A stretch of DNA of 64,000 nt, from assembly GCA_038209195.1 (NCBI GenBank), contig JBBQXY010000008.1, positions 9,442-73,441 on the forward strand, given 5' to 3'. The position numbers and the translations under genes were made by a program. The notes beneath the pieces are model-generated. The model made no database searches. It was not told the origin of the DNA and worked only from the letters and a program-made list of their open reading frames with translations. This DNA comes from JBBQXY01 sp038209195. GTDB taxonomy: Bacteria; Chloroflexota; Ktedonobacteria; Ktedonobacterales; Ktedonobacteraceae. Positions 36,101 to 43,842 of the stretch are shown piece after piece (position 1 is the first letter of the stretch; every line of letters starts with the position of its first letter).

Positions 36101-36569
36101 AGACATCGTTGAGGAGATGGTGCACACCACAGATCGACACCAGATTCGCATCCAGGGAAATATCTCTTCCCCAGTCTACGGCGACCGTGAGCATATCGGT
36201 CAGGTGGTGACCAATCTGCTCTCCAATGCCATCAAATATGCTCCCCAGGCCGATAACATCCTGGTGAAGCTGCGCGCGGACGCAGACGCCGCCACGGTTG
36301 GCGTGCAGGATTTTGGTATTGGCATCGCCCAAGAAAAACAGGCACACGTCTTTGATCGCTTCTTTCGCGTCTCTGACCCTGAACACGAGACCTTCCCTGG
36401 TCTAGGGCTTGGCCTCTATATCTCGGCTGAGATCGTTAAACGACAGGGTGGACGAATGTGGGTGGAAAGTCGTCAGGGCGCAGGCTCCACCTTTTTCTTT
36501 ACCGTTCCGTTCGCACCGCTTTCCACATCCAGCACAGTTCAGCAAGAAGGAGCAGAACCACATGTCTAA
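33195..36569 (+). CDS. CheB-CheR-PAS-histidine kinase fusion
   Basis: 1124 residues. In order: a CheB methylesterase domain (about 18-200: GIGASAGGLEAF with the nucleophile Ser, LVQHMDPAHPS, SGSASDGTLG); a CheR methyltransferase (about 235-490: TSFFRDP, VWVPGCATGEEVYSLA, CQNLLIYL); a coiled coil rich in NEELQSxNEE (about 675-760); a PAS-like domain (about 765-870); HisKA with phospho-acceptor His about 894 (IASHELKTP); and a HATPase (NLLSNAIKYAP, GLGLGLYI). Such fusions occur outside chemotaxis operons and are thought to be sensory. No cheA, cheW or receptor gene is nearby. It overlaps its response regulator by 8 bp. Confidence 0.95.
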   Translation: METTITNPSRSHATSQNASFPIVGIGASAGGLEAFTELLRYLPDDTGMAYVLVQHMDPAHPSLLAHLLTRTTHMDVDEVSEGMVVEANHVYVIPPNTDMTLAQGMLVLVPQTKTDGLHLSIDTFLRSLAKSQAERAIGVILSGSASDGTLGLQAIKAEGGMALVQDAHSATYSSMPQSAIAAGIADFIGSPEEIAKELTRISSHPYVHLLPEDVAAAEAAEAAAPRQQKQAVPEEEQAFQQILQVLRERTAVDWTAYRSTTLKRRIYRRMVLQQIDTFVEYLSFLSAHKPEEEALYQDLLIGVTSFFRDPTSLAILVDEIFPRMLDTKSTLAPIRVWVPGCATGEEVYSLAISLLEFLEARSLTLPIQLFGTDLNVHAIEHARVGIYSPAAVAHLSPARLEQFFQRVNDKYQISKSIRDRCVFAQHNVFSDPPFARLDLLSCQNLLIYLKPEVQKKVIQTFHYALIPHGFLLLGPSETIGTATDLFGPVGDHKQQVYVQKTTSSRPVFVGKARQSKQGAPLDPREESNTMPFEKAVKEFDLQKETERLLAGYAPASVVVDAEMEILHFRGHTSLYLEPTTGRASLNLFKMARVSLGLELRSAISKARKSGLPVKKDGILLSEPGTLRDHAVAIEVIPLHSPSKDIYFLILFEESASSSLRPIEKPAVRAKRGVRERHIQQLEQELAARSEEMRAIVEELETTNEELQSANEEILSSNEELQSLNEELETSKEEIQASNEELLVINQELHMRNDQLQEARGYAEAIVETIREPLLVLDEGLRVQSANRAFYQSFQVTPTDTNQHLLFELGNGQWNIPSLRTLLMEVLLTNRVLTDYEIEQTFPGIGHKTMLLNARSMEHGPLILLAIEDITERKRTLLENQQLLVQREEFMAIASHELKTPVTSIKGYAQLLHTHFDKAGDVRSADMLAKMETQINKLITLIGELLDVTKIEAGQLPWRNTDFDLDALVRDIVEEMVHTTDRHQIRIQGNISSPVYGDREHIGQVVTNLLSNAIKYAPQADNILVKLRADADAATVGVQDFGIGIAQEKQAHVFDRFFRVSDPEHETFPGLGLGLYISAEIVKRQGGRMWVESRQGAGSTFFFTVPFAPLSTSSTVQQEGAEPHV

Positions 36570-36924
36570 AAAAATACTCATCGCCGATGACGATCCAGGG
36601 ATTGGTGACATGTTGCAAATGATGCTCGAAGAGGCTGGCTACGACGTTGAAATTCAGGAAGATGGACACGCTGTCCAGCAGATGCAACGCCCCTTCCCTG
36701 ACCTGCTGTTCCTGGATATCCGCCTCTCTGGCACGGATGGTCGCTCTATTTGTCGCTATCTCAAAAGCCAGGAGACAACCCACACTCTTCCGATCATCCT
36801 CCTCTCTGCCGATAAAAGCATACGCAAGATAGCCAAAGAAGCCGGAGCCGACGGCTTTCTAGCAAAACCGTTCGAGATGGATGAGATGCTAGCCCTCGTC
36901 GCAACCTATCTAGGCAACGCATAA
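36562..36924 (+). CDS. Single-domain response regulator
   Basis: 120 residues: a lone receiver domain with acidic pocket (ILIADDDPG), phospho-acceptor Asp in LLFLDIRL, Thr/Ser position in LLSADK and conserved Lys in LAKPFEMDE. It starts inside the last codons of the hybrid kinase (8-bp overlap, with AAGAAGGAGC upstream), which ties the two together as a cognate pair. With no output domain, it must act by protein contact or as a phosphorelay intermediate. Confidence 0.95.
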   Translation: MSKKILIADDDPGIGDMLQMMLEEAGYDVEIQEDGHAVQQMQRPFPDLLFLDIRLSGTDGRSICRYLKSQETTHTLPIILLSADKSIRKIAKEAGADGFLAKPFEMDEMLALVATYLGNA

Positions 36925-36994
36925 GAGCCACACTTTCACCCTCCCCATTACCCCTTTTCCCACCCTCAAAAAGAATATATCGATAACGGCGAAC

Positions 36995-37023
36995 TTGACA
37001 GAATATGCCAAGGCTTGTATAAT
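36995..37023 (+). promoter_or_regulatory. Perfect consensus sigma-70 promoter
   Basis: TTGACA (36995-37000), a 17-bp spacer and TATAAT (37018-37023): a full match to the consensus in both hexamers and spacing. It lies 43 bp upstream of ATG 37066. Confidence 0.85.
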
Positions 37024-37065
37024 AAATTAGAACAAAATTTCAAATTAGAAGAACAGGAGCGTCAA

Positions 37066-37875
37066 ATGAGTGACCATATGAACAGGCAGGAACGTGAGGA
37101 GCAGCGTCCCCGTACCTTCAATCCCAACGAACATGTCATGCAGTTGAAAAGTAGAGAAGGCTCAAAAGACTATCTGCCCGTCCAGTGGCGCCTCGTTTGG
37201 TTTCGCGAGATGTGTCCGCAAGGCACCATTGACACCGAAGAAGTCGTAGTTGATCTCGACCGCGAAATGGAAGAGGAAGGCTTTGTCTGGAACGCCGAGA
37301 AGCGGCGCAGCGAGAAAGTCATCAAACGCGCAAAGGGCTATGCTCGTTTCCGCGCCATCGTGACCGACGGCAAAGGTGGACGAGCAACGGGTACGAAATC
37401 GGAATGTGCTGCCTCATTCCCGGATTACATCGAGAAAGCCGAGACTGGCGCTATAGGCCGTGCCCTCGCCGCCTTAGGCTATGGCACCCAGTTCGCCCCC
37501 GAATTTAACGAGGAGCATCGTATCGTCGATAGCCCTGTGGAGCGCACTGCCACTTCTGGCGAAAGCAATGCTGTCAATACCGCCAACGCTGCTAATACCA
37601 TCAATAGCAACGGCAATGGACGCAAAGCCATCGTCACGGTGCGCCCCTTGGCCGCCAATACGAACGGCAACGGTCATCAAGCCACTTCAGCACCTACCGA
37701 AATTGCTCCCGACGCGCCCGTCACCGAACAGCAATTGATGAGTATCCACAAACTATGTGAACATCTCGGCAAGGCCGAACCAGAGCATGTCGAAACCATC
37801 AGCTTTGCCAGTGCGAAAGAACTTATTGCTCAACTCAGTCAGGAGTACCGGCAGAGCCGCAATAAAGCCTCCTAG
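37066..37875 (+). CDS. Phage-type DNA recombination-like protein (ERF/Rad52-like, tentative)
   Basis: 269 residues from ATG 37066 (AGGAG 7 bases upstream). Residues about 15-145 form the recognisable part: LPVQWRLVWFREM, a beta-rich stretch GYARFRAIVTDG with GRATGTKSECA, then PDYIEKAETGAIGRALAALGYGT. The ETxAIGRAL..xGYGT ending recalls small phage and plasmid proteins that resemble ERF/Rad52 single-strand annealing proteins. A low-complexity Asn/Gly/Ala linker and a helical C-terminus (about 225-269) follow. The assignment is a motif impression, not a firm family match. There are no phage genes around, and it has its own very strong promoter. A 70-residue gene follows after 18 bp. Confidence 0.5.
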   Translation: MSDHMNRQEREEQRPRTFNPNEHVMQLKSREGSKDYLPVQWRLVWFREMCPQGTIDTEEVVVDLDREMEEEGFVWNAEKRRSEKVIKRAKGYARFRAIVTDGKGGRATGTKSECAASFPDYIEKAETGAIGRALAALGYGTQFAPEFNEEHRIVDSPVERTATSGESNAVNTANAANTINSNGNGRKAIVTVRPLAANTNGNGHQATSAPTEIAPDAPVTEQQLMSIHKLCEHLGKAEPEHVETISFASAKELIAQLSQEYRQSRNKAS

Positions 37876-37893
37876 AAAGCGACAGTACCTATC

Positions 37894-38106
37894 ATGACTT
37901 CAGCTCAGCTTGAACATGCCCACAAACGTATGCAACAGAAATGGTTTGATCTGGCGATGGCGGAGCAGCGGGGAGTCTCTGTAGCAGTCCTTGAACGCAT
38001 GTATAATGCCTACATTCTAGCCGTGGAAGAGTACAATCGTTGCGCGACCGAATACCAGCGTACCACTGATCCCGTACCGGTCAAACAAAGAAAACTGGCT
38101 TCCTAA
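37894..38106 (+). CDS. Small hypothetical helical protein
   Basis: 70 residues, almost entirely helical and charged (AHKRMQQKWFDLAMAEQRG, LERMYNAYILAVEEYNRC). It has no membrane segment or recognised family. The spacing of 18 bp after the recombination-like gene and the hairpin 9 bp downstream make the two a bicistronic unit. A helical partner or modulator of the upstream protein is the natural guess. Confidence 0.65.
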   Translation: MTSAQLEHAHKRMQQKWFDLAMAEQRGVSVAVLERMYNAYILAVEEYNRCATEYQRTTDPVPVKQRKLAS

Positions 38107-38115
38107 TCATACCCA

Positions 38116-38163
38116 AGGGGAGTATGGTGCAGACAAAGATTTTTGCCTGCACCATACTCCCCT
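38116..38163. terminator. 17-bp perfect hairpin ending the recombination-like operon
   Basis: Arms 38116-38132 and 38147-38163 are perfectly complementary, with a 14-nt loop that contains TTTTT. It lies 9 bp after the stop codon at 38106. Confidence 0.75.
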
Positions 38164-38284
38164 CAGGGATTTCTCCTTTTCCTTCTCCTGTGATATACTC
38201 CAGATTAGACGCGAAACCTGCGTACTTACCGTTCCCGGTGTTACCTATCATGACGCGCTATCTTCTCTGAGCGGAGGAACGACA

Positions 38285-39277
38285 ATGCCAAATTGCGCAT
38301 TTTGTGGAGCCGAACTAGCCAACAATGCTCGCTTCTGTAGCAACTGTGGAAAGGTACCCAACGCAATAGCCGAGCAAACTCCCAAGATGAGAGTTTCTCC
38401 CATGCAGAGCGTTCCAACACCGCTCCACCAGCCAGCAACTCGTGCTGACGAAGCGCAGCAACGCCCACTTCTAGCCGATAATGTCTTGCCAGGAAAACCA
38501 CTCGGTGGACAACCACCCATTGGCAACATGCCTCAAGCAGCAGCACCTTCTACTCTATCCACCCTGGCTCCTGCGCAGAGACCCCCATTTGGCGGAAACC
38601 AACCGTCTCCAACCAATGGCACACAAGCCCCCCCGCGCATGCAACCATCTGGCTCTAATCCACCTCTATCCGGCTCACAACCCCCAAATCAAGGCCAAAG
38701 GCCAAATTGGCTAGGCAATATTCCCCCACGTTGGGCTATCATTGGCCTCGTTATCATTATTGTCGTCGCCAGTGGTCTTGGCATTCTCACAGCCGTAGCT
38801 CATCTACACAGCACGCCAACCAACGCGAGCACACCGTCAACCCAGACAAATCCTGCTTGCCCCAACCAGCACAGTGCCACCTGTAAGCCCCAGAAAAACA
38901 GCAAAACACCGGTTGCCAGTGTCAGCGCGGTAAACCTGCTCTTCTCCGGAGCCGTAACTGGTCGCTTGACCTCTCCCCACATCACCAGTTGTGGCGCATC
39001 CGGTTCAAACTATGATCTCAATGTTCAAGGGAAAGTCGGTGGGACACAGTACAATCTCGTCTTCAGGATTACTGCTTACAAAGGGGCTGCTACATACAAT
39101 ACCGGACAGATCTTCAGTGCCCTCACCCAACAACCCACTTCCCTCACCGCCTCCTGGGGTAATACTGGCAATTCACCCGCTACCGCCACCATCAATAGCA
39201 AATCTGGCACACTGGCGATTACCGACACAGGCGCACTCAATTCTGTGCGCATTACAGGAAACTGGACATGCGCCTGA
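38285..39277 (+). CDS. Zinc-ribbon membrane protein with Pro/Gln-rich linker
   Basis: 330 residues. Residues 4-23 form a zinc ribbon (CAFCGAELANNARFCSNCGK, two CXXC pairs). A Pro/Gln/Asn-rich cytoplasmic linker runs to about 145, followed by one membrane segment (WAIIGLVIIIVVASGLGIL). The outer part has a Thr/Asn/Pro linker and a C-terminal domain of about 115 residues with two or three cysteines (CGASGSNYDLNVQGKVGG, TGNWTCA) that I do not recognise. The layout, an intracellular zinc ribbon and an external beta-domain, is common in Chloroflexota and Actinobacteria, with function unknown. The leader from 38164 shows no clear promoter. Confidence 0.7.
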   Translation: MPNCAFCGAELANNARFCSNCGKVPNAIAEQTPKMRVSPMQSVPTPLHQPATRADEAQQRPLLADNVLPGKPLGGQPPIGNMPQAAAPSTLSTLAPAQRPPFGGNQPSPTNGTQAPPRMQPSGSNPPLSGSQPPNQGQRPNWLGNIPPRWAIIGLVIIIVVASGLGILTAVAHLHSTPTNASTPSTQTNPACPNQHSATCKPQKNSKTPVASVSAVNLLFSGAVTGRLTSPHITSCGASGSNYDLNVQGKVGGTQYNLVFRITAYKGAATYNTGQIFSALTQQPTSLTASWGNTGNSPATATINSKSGTLAITDTGALNSVRITGNWTCA

Positions 39278-39405
39278 TAAAGTTGACAATTCCTCCCTCT
39301 TCCTGATACCCTATTGATACCCAACGAATACAGTCGTTAGCATAGACAAAGGAGCAATCACTACCATCACTTGCTCCCCCTGTTCCTCTTGTGAAGGAGA
39401 CTCTT

Positions 39406-40587
39406 ATGGGCCAGCCTCTCAGCGGCATTCGTGTCCTGGACCTCACTCGTCTACTCCCCGGTGCCTACGCCTCGCAAATAATGGCGGACTTTGGCGCCGA
39501 CGTCATCAAAGTTGAAGAACCGGGGACAGGCGACTATGGACGCTTTATGCCACCGCGTGGCCCAGGTGGCATGAGCCTCTTCTTCGTCGCGATCAACCGC
39601 AATAAGCGTAGTATCACCCTCAACCTCAAAAGCGAGCAGGGACGCGAGATTTTTCAGCGTATGGTTCGCCAGGCCGATGTGGTGCTGGAAAGCTTTCGTC
39701 CCGGTGTAATGGAACGTCTGGGCCTTGGCTATGAACAACTGAAGGAGCTTCAACCTGGCATTATCTATTGCGCCATCAGTGGCTATGGGCAGGACGGCCC
39801 CTATCGTCTTCGCGCCGGTCATGACCTGAACTACGCTGGTTACGCTGGCCTCCTGCACTATAATCGTGGTCCACACGGTGAGCCCGCTATGCCACCAACC
39901 CAACTGGGCGATCTGGCAGGAGGCAGTTACATGTCCATCATCGGCATTCTGACGGCCCTGGTTGGACGTGCCCAAACTGGCGTTGGGCGCAAAATCGATG
40001 TCTCCATGACCGAAGGCATAATGTCACTTCTGCCGCTCGCCACCGCTTCCTACCTGAATACCAGCAAAGCTCCACGACCCGGTCACTCCACCCTCGATGG
40101 CGGTCTGCCCTGCTACAATATTTATGAAACCAAAGATGGCAAGCATGTCACCCTGGCGGCCCTGGAGCCAAAGTTCTGGCACACTTTTTGTACACACGTA
40201 GGGCACCTTGAACTGTTGCCTTTCCATTTTCCCGTTGGCCCAGGCGAGCGAGAACAAGCCATGGATATGCTGCGCGCCATTTTTAAGACCAAAACACGCG
40301 ACGAGTGGGTCGCCGAACTGGGCGAAACCGACGCCTGTGTTGGCCCCGTCTACAGTATCGACGAGGCCTTGAACGACCCACATGCCCAGTCCCGTGGCAT
40401 CAGTATCAACAGTGGAGTCGAAGCGGAGCCGTTTCAAACGATGCCCAGCTTCCCCCGTATCTCTGATAACGTGCTTGAGCAACGCTATGCCCCGCCCACC
40501 ATCGGCGAGCATACCACTGAACTTTTGCACGAGGCTGGCTATAGTGATGCTGAGATTGCACAATTCACCGCAGGAGGAGCCCTATGA
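39406..40587 (+). CDS. Class III CoA-transferase (CaiB/BaiF family)
   Basis: 393 residues from ATG 39406, with AAGGAG 6 bases upstream; the in-frame GTG at 39391 overlaps that site. Family hallmarks are LSGIRVLDLTRLLPG at the N-terminus, ADFGADVIKVEEPGTGD with the probable catalytic Asp shortly before (in the VxxD context), NRNKRSITLNLKSEQGR, and SGYGQDGPYRLRAGHDLNY. These enzymes move CoA between carboxylic acids. The substrate is unknown. The stop overlaps the start of the M20 peptidase gene by 4 bp (ATGA), so the two are translationally coupled. Confidence 0.9.
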   Translation: MGQPLSGIRVLDLTRLLPGAYASQIMADFGADVIKVEEPGTGDYGRFMPPRGPGGMSLFFVAINRNKRSITLNLKSEQGREIFQRMVRQADVVLESFRPGVMERLGLGYEQLKELQPGIIYCAISGYGQDGPYRLRAGHDLNYAGYAGLLHYNRGPHGEPAMPPTQLGDLAGGSYMSIIGILTALVGRAQTGVGRKIDVSMTEGIMSLLPLATASYLNTSKAPRPGHSTLDGGLPCYNIYETKDGKHVTLAALEPKFWHTFCTHVGHLELLPFHFPVGPGEREQAMDMLRAIFKTKTRDEWVAELGETDACVGPVYSIDEALNDPHAQSRGISINSGVEAEPFQTMPSFPRISDNVLEQRYAPPTIGEHTTELLHEAGYSDAEIAQFTAGGAL

Positions 40588-41750
40588 ATGCACAACAAAC
40601 GCTTGCACAAGCTGAACAGTTAATGGAGCAATACCTGGCTGACTTGCAAGCCATCGTCAATATCGACTCCGGCACCTACACCAAATCTGGCATCGACCGC
40701 GTCGGCGCCTATCTACAGGATCGCTTCCAGGACTTTGGTTTCTCTACAAACTTTGATCAGCAAGAAAAATTTGGTAATCACCTCGTCGCGACCCATAGCG
40801 GTACCGCGCCCAGGGGTTCCCACATCCTGCTCATCGGCCATATTGATACCGTCTTTCCCGTCGGTGAGGTGCAAAAACGCCCGTTCGCCATCAGCCAGCA
40901 AAACGGTGGACGCATCGCCACAGGCCCCGGCGTACTAGACATGAAATCGGGCGTACTGATCGGCATGTACGCTCTGCATGTGCTCATCGCTTCTCAACAG
41001 GCACACTACCAGCGCGTCACCTTCGTTTGCAACAGCGACGAGGAGATTGGTTCGCCCAGCAGCAAGCCCTTAATTCAAGATCTGGCCCAAAAGGCCGATG
41101 CCGTAATCGTGCTCGAACCAGGACGTGCCAAAAGCACTGTCGTTTCCTCGCGGCGCGGCTCCGGTCAGTATCGCGTCGAAGTCCATGGCATCTCCGCCCA
41201 TGCTGGCGTCGAACCGCAGCGCGGACGTAACGCCATCCTTGAGCTATCCTACCAGGTGCAAAAAATGCAAGCCCTCAATGGCACCGTTCCCGGTACAACG
41301 CTCAGTGTCGGCATCATTCATGGCGGCGAACGCACCAACGTCGTTCCCGACTACGCTTACTTTGACATGGATGTACGTGCCAGCGACAAAGCCGGTATCA
41401 AAGCCATCGAAGCCGCCATGCACAAAATTACCAGAGAGCATGCCTTGCCGGATACAAAAATCACCCTCACGGGCAGCATGTTGTCGATGCCTTTTGAACG
41501 CAACAAGCGCAACGCGCACCTCGTCCAGTTAGTCAAAGAGGCTGGCAATGAGCTTGGCTTGAAGATCGAGGATGTCGGCAGTGGTGGTGCCTCCGACGCC
41601 AATAATACTTCTGCCGTTGGCACACCCACCATTGACGGCCTGGGTGCTGGCGGTGGCCTCGCCCACAATCCCGGCGAGTTTATTGAACTCGACTATCTCC
41701 CCACCCGTATCGCCTTATTGTCCGGCCTGATACAACACATGAGCAAGTGA
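40584..41750 (+). CDS. M20-family metallopeptidase (carboxypeptidase G2/ArgE-like)
   Basis: 388 residues. The two-zinc site residues are visible in IGHIDTVFPVGE (His and catalytic Asp), GPGVLDMKSG (bridging Asp), NSDEEIGSP (catalytic Glu pair) and the C-terminal GAGGGLAHNPGE (His). The dimerisation lid contains GISAHAGVEPQRGRNA. M20 enzymes remove N-acyl, glutamyl or dipeptide groups. Coupled with a CoA-transferase and an aminotransferase, it may release an amino acid that is then deaminated and activated to a CoA ester. That pathway is inference from gene order. Confidence 0.9.
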   Translation: MNAQQTLAQAEQLMEQYLADLQAIVNIDSGTYTKSGIDRVGAYLQDRFQDFGFSTNFDQQEKFGNHLVATHSGTAPRGSHILLIGHIDTVFPVGEVQKRPFAISQQNGGRIATGPGVLDMKSGVLIGMYALHVLIASQQAHYQRVTFVCNSDEEIGSPSSKPLIQDLAQKADAVIVLEPGRAKSTVVSSRRGSGQYRVEVHGISAHAGVEPQRGRNAILELSYQVQKMQALNGTVPGTTLSVGIIHGGERTNVVPDYAYFDMDVRASDKAGIKAIEAAMHKITREHALPDTKITLTGSMLSMPFERNKRNAHLVQLVKEAGNELGLKIEDVGSGGASDANNTSAVGTPTIDGLGAGGGLAHNPGEFIELDYLPTRIALLSGLIQHMSK

Positions 41751-41759
41751 TGGAACTCA

Positions 41760-42965
41760 ATGACAAAAGTTGGCAAACACTCTATCCATGACCTACCCAT
41801 TAACGATATCACCAACCTGGGCGCGTTCGCGCAGCAGGTGCAGTTGGAGGCACAGGCGCGTGGTGAAACACTTCCTCCACCTGTGCGCCTCCATATCGGT
41901 GAGCCGAGCTTTCGCACACCCGCGCACATTCGACTGGCTGCCAGCCAATCCATCGCCGAAGAGCCACTTCCCTATGGTCCTCCGCCGGGCTGGCTCTGGT
42001 TGCGGGAATTGATCGCGGAGAAAATCGCGCGCGTCAACGGCTATACCATCAAACCGCACCAGACCGCCGTAGCGATTGGTGGCACCGGGGCCATTCTGGC
42101 TACGCTAATCGCCACCGTCGGCCTCGGCGATGAAGTCCTCATTTCTGACCCCTGCTGGCCTCAATATCGTATGCAGATTGCCTGTTGTGGCGCGACCGCT
42201 GTCCACTACCCACTCGACCCTCTCAACGAATGGCTGCCCGATGTTGCCCAATTAGAGCGGCTTGTCACTCCACGCACCCGTTTGCTGATCATCAATAGTC
42301 CCGGCAACCCTACGGGAGCTGTCTTCCCCGCTCAGTTGGTCGCTGACCTGCTGGACTTTGCGCGTCGCCACGACCTCTACCTGCTTTCCGACGAATGCTA
42401 CGACGAACTTGTCTTTGAAGGTCAACACGTCAGTCCCGCTTCACTGCTCACTCCCGCTGAATTCGAGAGCGGACGGGTTATCTGCATCTATACCTTTTCC
42501 AAAACCTATGCCATGACCGGCTGGCGTATTGGCTACCTCACCACTGGCACTCCGCTGTTGAAAACCATCATTGCTGTGCTCGATGCTAGCAGCTCAAATG
42601 TCAGCATCATCGCGCAGCGAGCGGCTCAGGCAGCGTTGACAGGCCGACAAGACTGCGTCCTTGAGATGAAGGATATCTATCGTCGCCGCCGTGACGTGAC
42701 GGTACACCTCCTGAAAGAAATGGGTCGCTACGTCTATACGCCGCACGGTGCCTTTTACGCCCTCGTCGATGTCACCAGTCCTCACGGGATAGCACGCCGA
42801 GGTCGTCAATTTGCCTTCGACCTGTTGCGCACTCGCAATGTCACAGTAGCTCCTGGCAGTGCCTTCGGCTCAGTTTCCGACCACTATGTACGCGTCTCGC
42901 TCGCGGTCTCCGATGAAGAGATTGAGCGCGGTCTCAGGGAGATTTGTGCCTTCGCGGATCAATGA
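41760..42965 (+). CDS. Pyridoxal-phosphate aminotransferase, class I/II
   Basis: 401 residues of the AspC/AlaT fold. Key motifs: INSPGNPTGAVF (substrate/PLP region), SDECYDELVF (the Asp pairing with the PLP pyridine) and TFSKTYAMTGWRIGYL, where the Lys in SKTYAM forms the Schiff base. An Arg near the C-terminus (YVRVSLAVSD) binds the substrate carboxylate. Amino-donor specificity cannot be fixed. It is 9 bp after the M20 gene with a weak Shine-Dalgarno (GGAAC), making a three-gene operon. Confidence 0.92.
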   Translation: MTKVGKHSIHDLPINDITNLGAFAQQVQLEAQARGETLPPPVRLHIGEPSFRTPAHIRLAASQSIAEEPLPYGPPPGWLWLRELIAEKIARVNGYTIKPHQTAVAIGGTGAILATLIATVGLGDEVLISDPCWPQYRMQIACCGATAVHYPLDPLNEWLPDVAQLERLVTPRTRLLIINSPGNPTGAVFPAQLVADLLDFARRHDLYLLSDECYDELVFEGQHVSPASLLTPAEFESGRVICIYTFSKTYAMTGWRIGYLTTGTPLLKTIIAVLDASSSNVSIIAQRAAQAALTGRQDCVLEMKDIYRRRRDVTVHLLKEMGRYVYTPHGAFYALVDVTSPHGIARRGRQFAFDLLRTRNVTVAPGSAFGSVSDHYVRVSLAVSDEEIERGLREICAFADQ

Positions 42966-42975
42966 GGAGGAATTC

Positions 42976-43824
42976 TTACTTATAAGCCACGACGCCATAG
43001 GCTTCTGGTCGTCGTACCACGCGTGCAAATCCAGCTTCTTGCAGCCGTTTGAGCACGCCCCGCGTTACCGTACCACTTGACTTACTATTGAGGTCGCCGA
43101 TGTAGTGGAAAAGACGTCCTCCGCGCTTGAGCACACGGTACAATTGTTGATAAAACACCCCCCCGTACAATTCACCGGCCAGGCTAAAGACAGGTGGGTC
43201 ATGCACGATACAGCTAAAACTCTCATCCGCGAAAGTCGGCACAACCTCAAATGCGTCACCCATTACCTGCTGAATCTTGGGATTATCAAAAAGGCCTTGT
43301 GACCACGGGTTGAGCCGCGCAATCTGTTGCGCCCCCGCGTCAAGCTCAATGGTAATGACCTGCTCAGCCGTTTTAGCCGCCTCTATCGCCGTATAACCCA
43401 GACCTGTCGCGGTATCCAGTACCCGACCTGTGATGGGGGCGAGAGTTGCCATCTTCTTGCGCGTATCCTCCATCGGGTCGGTATCGACGATGCGATGCAT
43501 GGTAAAGCCCGCGATCAACATACTGGGCGTGCCTCTGGTGGGTAATAGACTACAGACGCGATTGGTGTCTTCCGAGAACACCTGTATCGACTTGATGGCG
43601 CCATCCGCCACCACAAAGCAATTGGACGATGCTTTTTTTATCTTCTCAACCTGCTGCCAATTGATCTGTTCCCCGCTCGGAAAAAGCACACCATTGGCAT
43701 CTACCTGCACTTTTACCGTGGAAAGCCCCAGATCAGGGGAAATCTCAACGCTCTGGAGCCCTTTTTTGCGAGCCGCCAGCAACGGCTCTGCCTGCACAAA
43801 GGATAAAATGATGGGATACCTCAT
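42976..43824 (-). CDS. SAM-dependent methyltransferase
   Basis: 282 residues. The C-terminal 165 residues are a Rossmann methyltransferase: motif I VLDTATGLGYTAIEAA, the acidic end of beta 2 in VITIELDAG, QVMGDAFEVVPTF and the catalytic-loop-like IVHDPPVFSLAG, resembling the (D/N)PP motif of nucleic-acid methyltransferases. The N-terminal 120 residues form a separate beta-rich domain (VEISPDLGLSTVKVQV) that could be substrate-binding. The substrate is unknown. The start has GGAG 8 bases upstream. It converges with the aminotransferase gene, 10 bp away. Confidence 0.85.
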   Translation of the reverse strand: MRYPIILSFVQAEPLLAARKKGLQSVEISPDLGLSTVKVQVDANGVLFPSGEQINWQQVEKIKKASSNCFVVADGAIKSIQVFSEDTNRVCSLLPTRGTPSMLIAGFTMHRIVDTDPMEDTRKKMATLAPITGRVLDTATGLGYTAIEAAKTAEQVITIELDAGAQQIARLNPWSQGLFDNPKIQQVMGDAFEVVPTFADESFSCIVHDPPVFSLAGELYGGVFYQQLYRVLKRGGRLFHYIGDLNSKSSGTVTRGVLKRLQEAGFARVVRRPEAYGVVAYK

Positions 43825-43842
43825 AAAAATTGCTCCATCATC

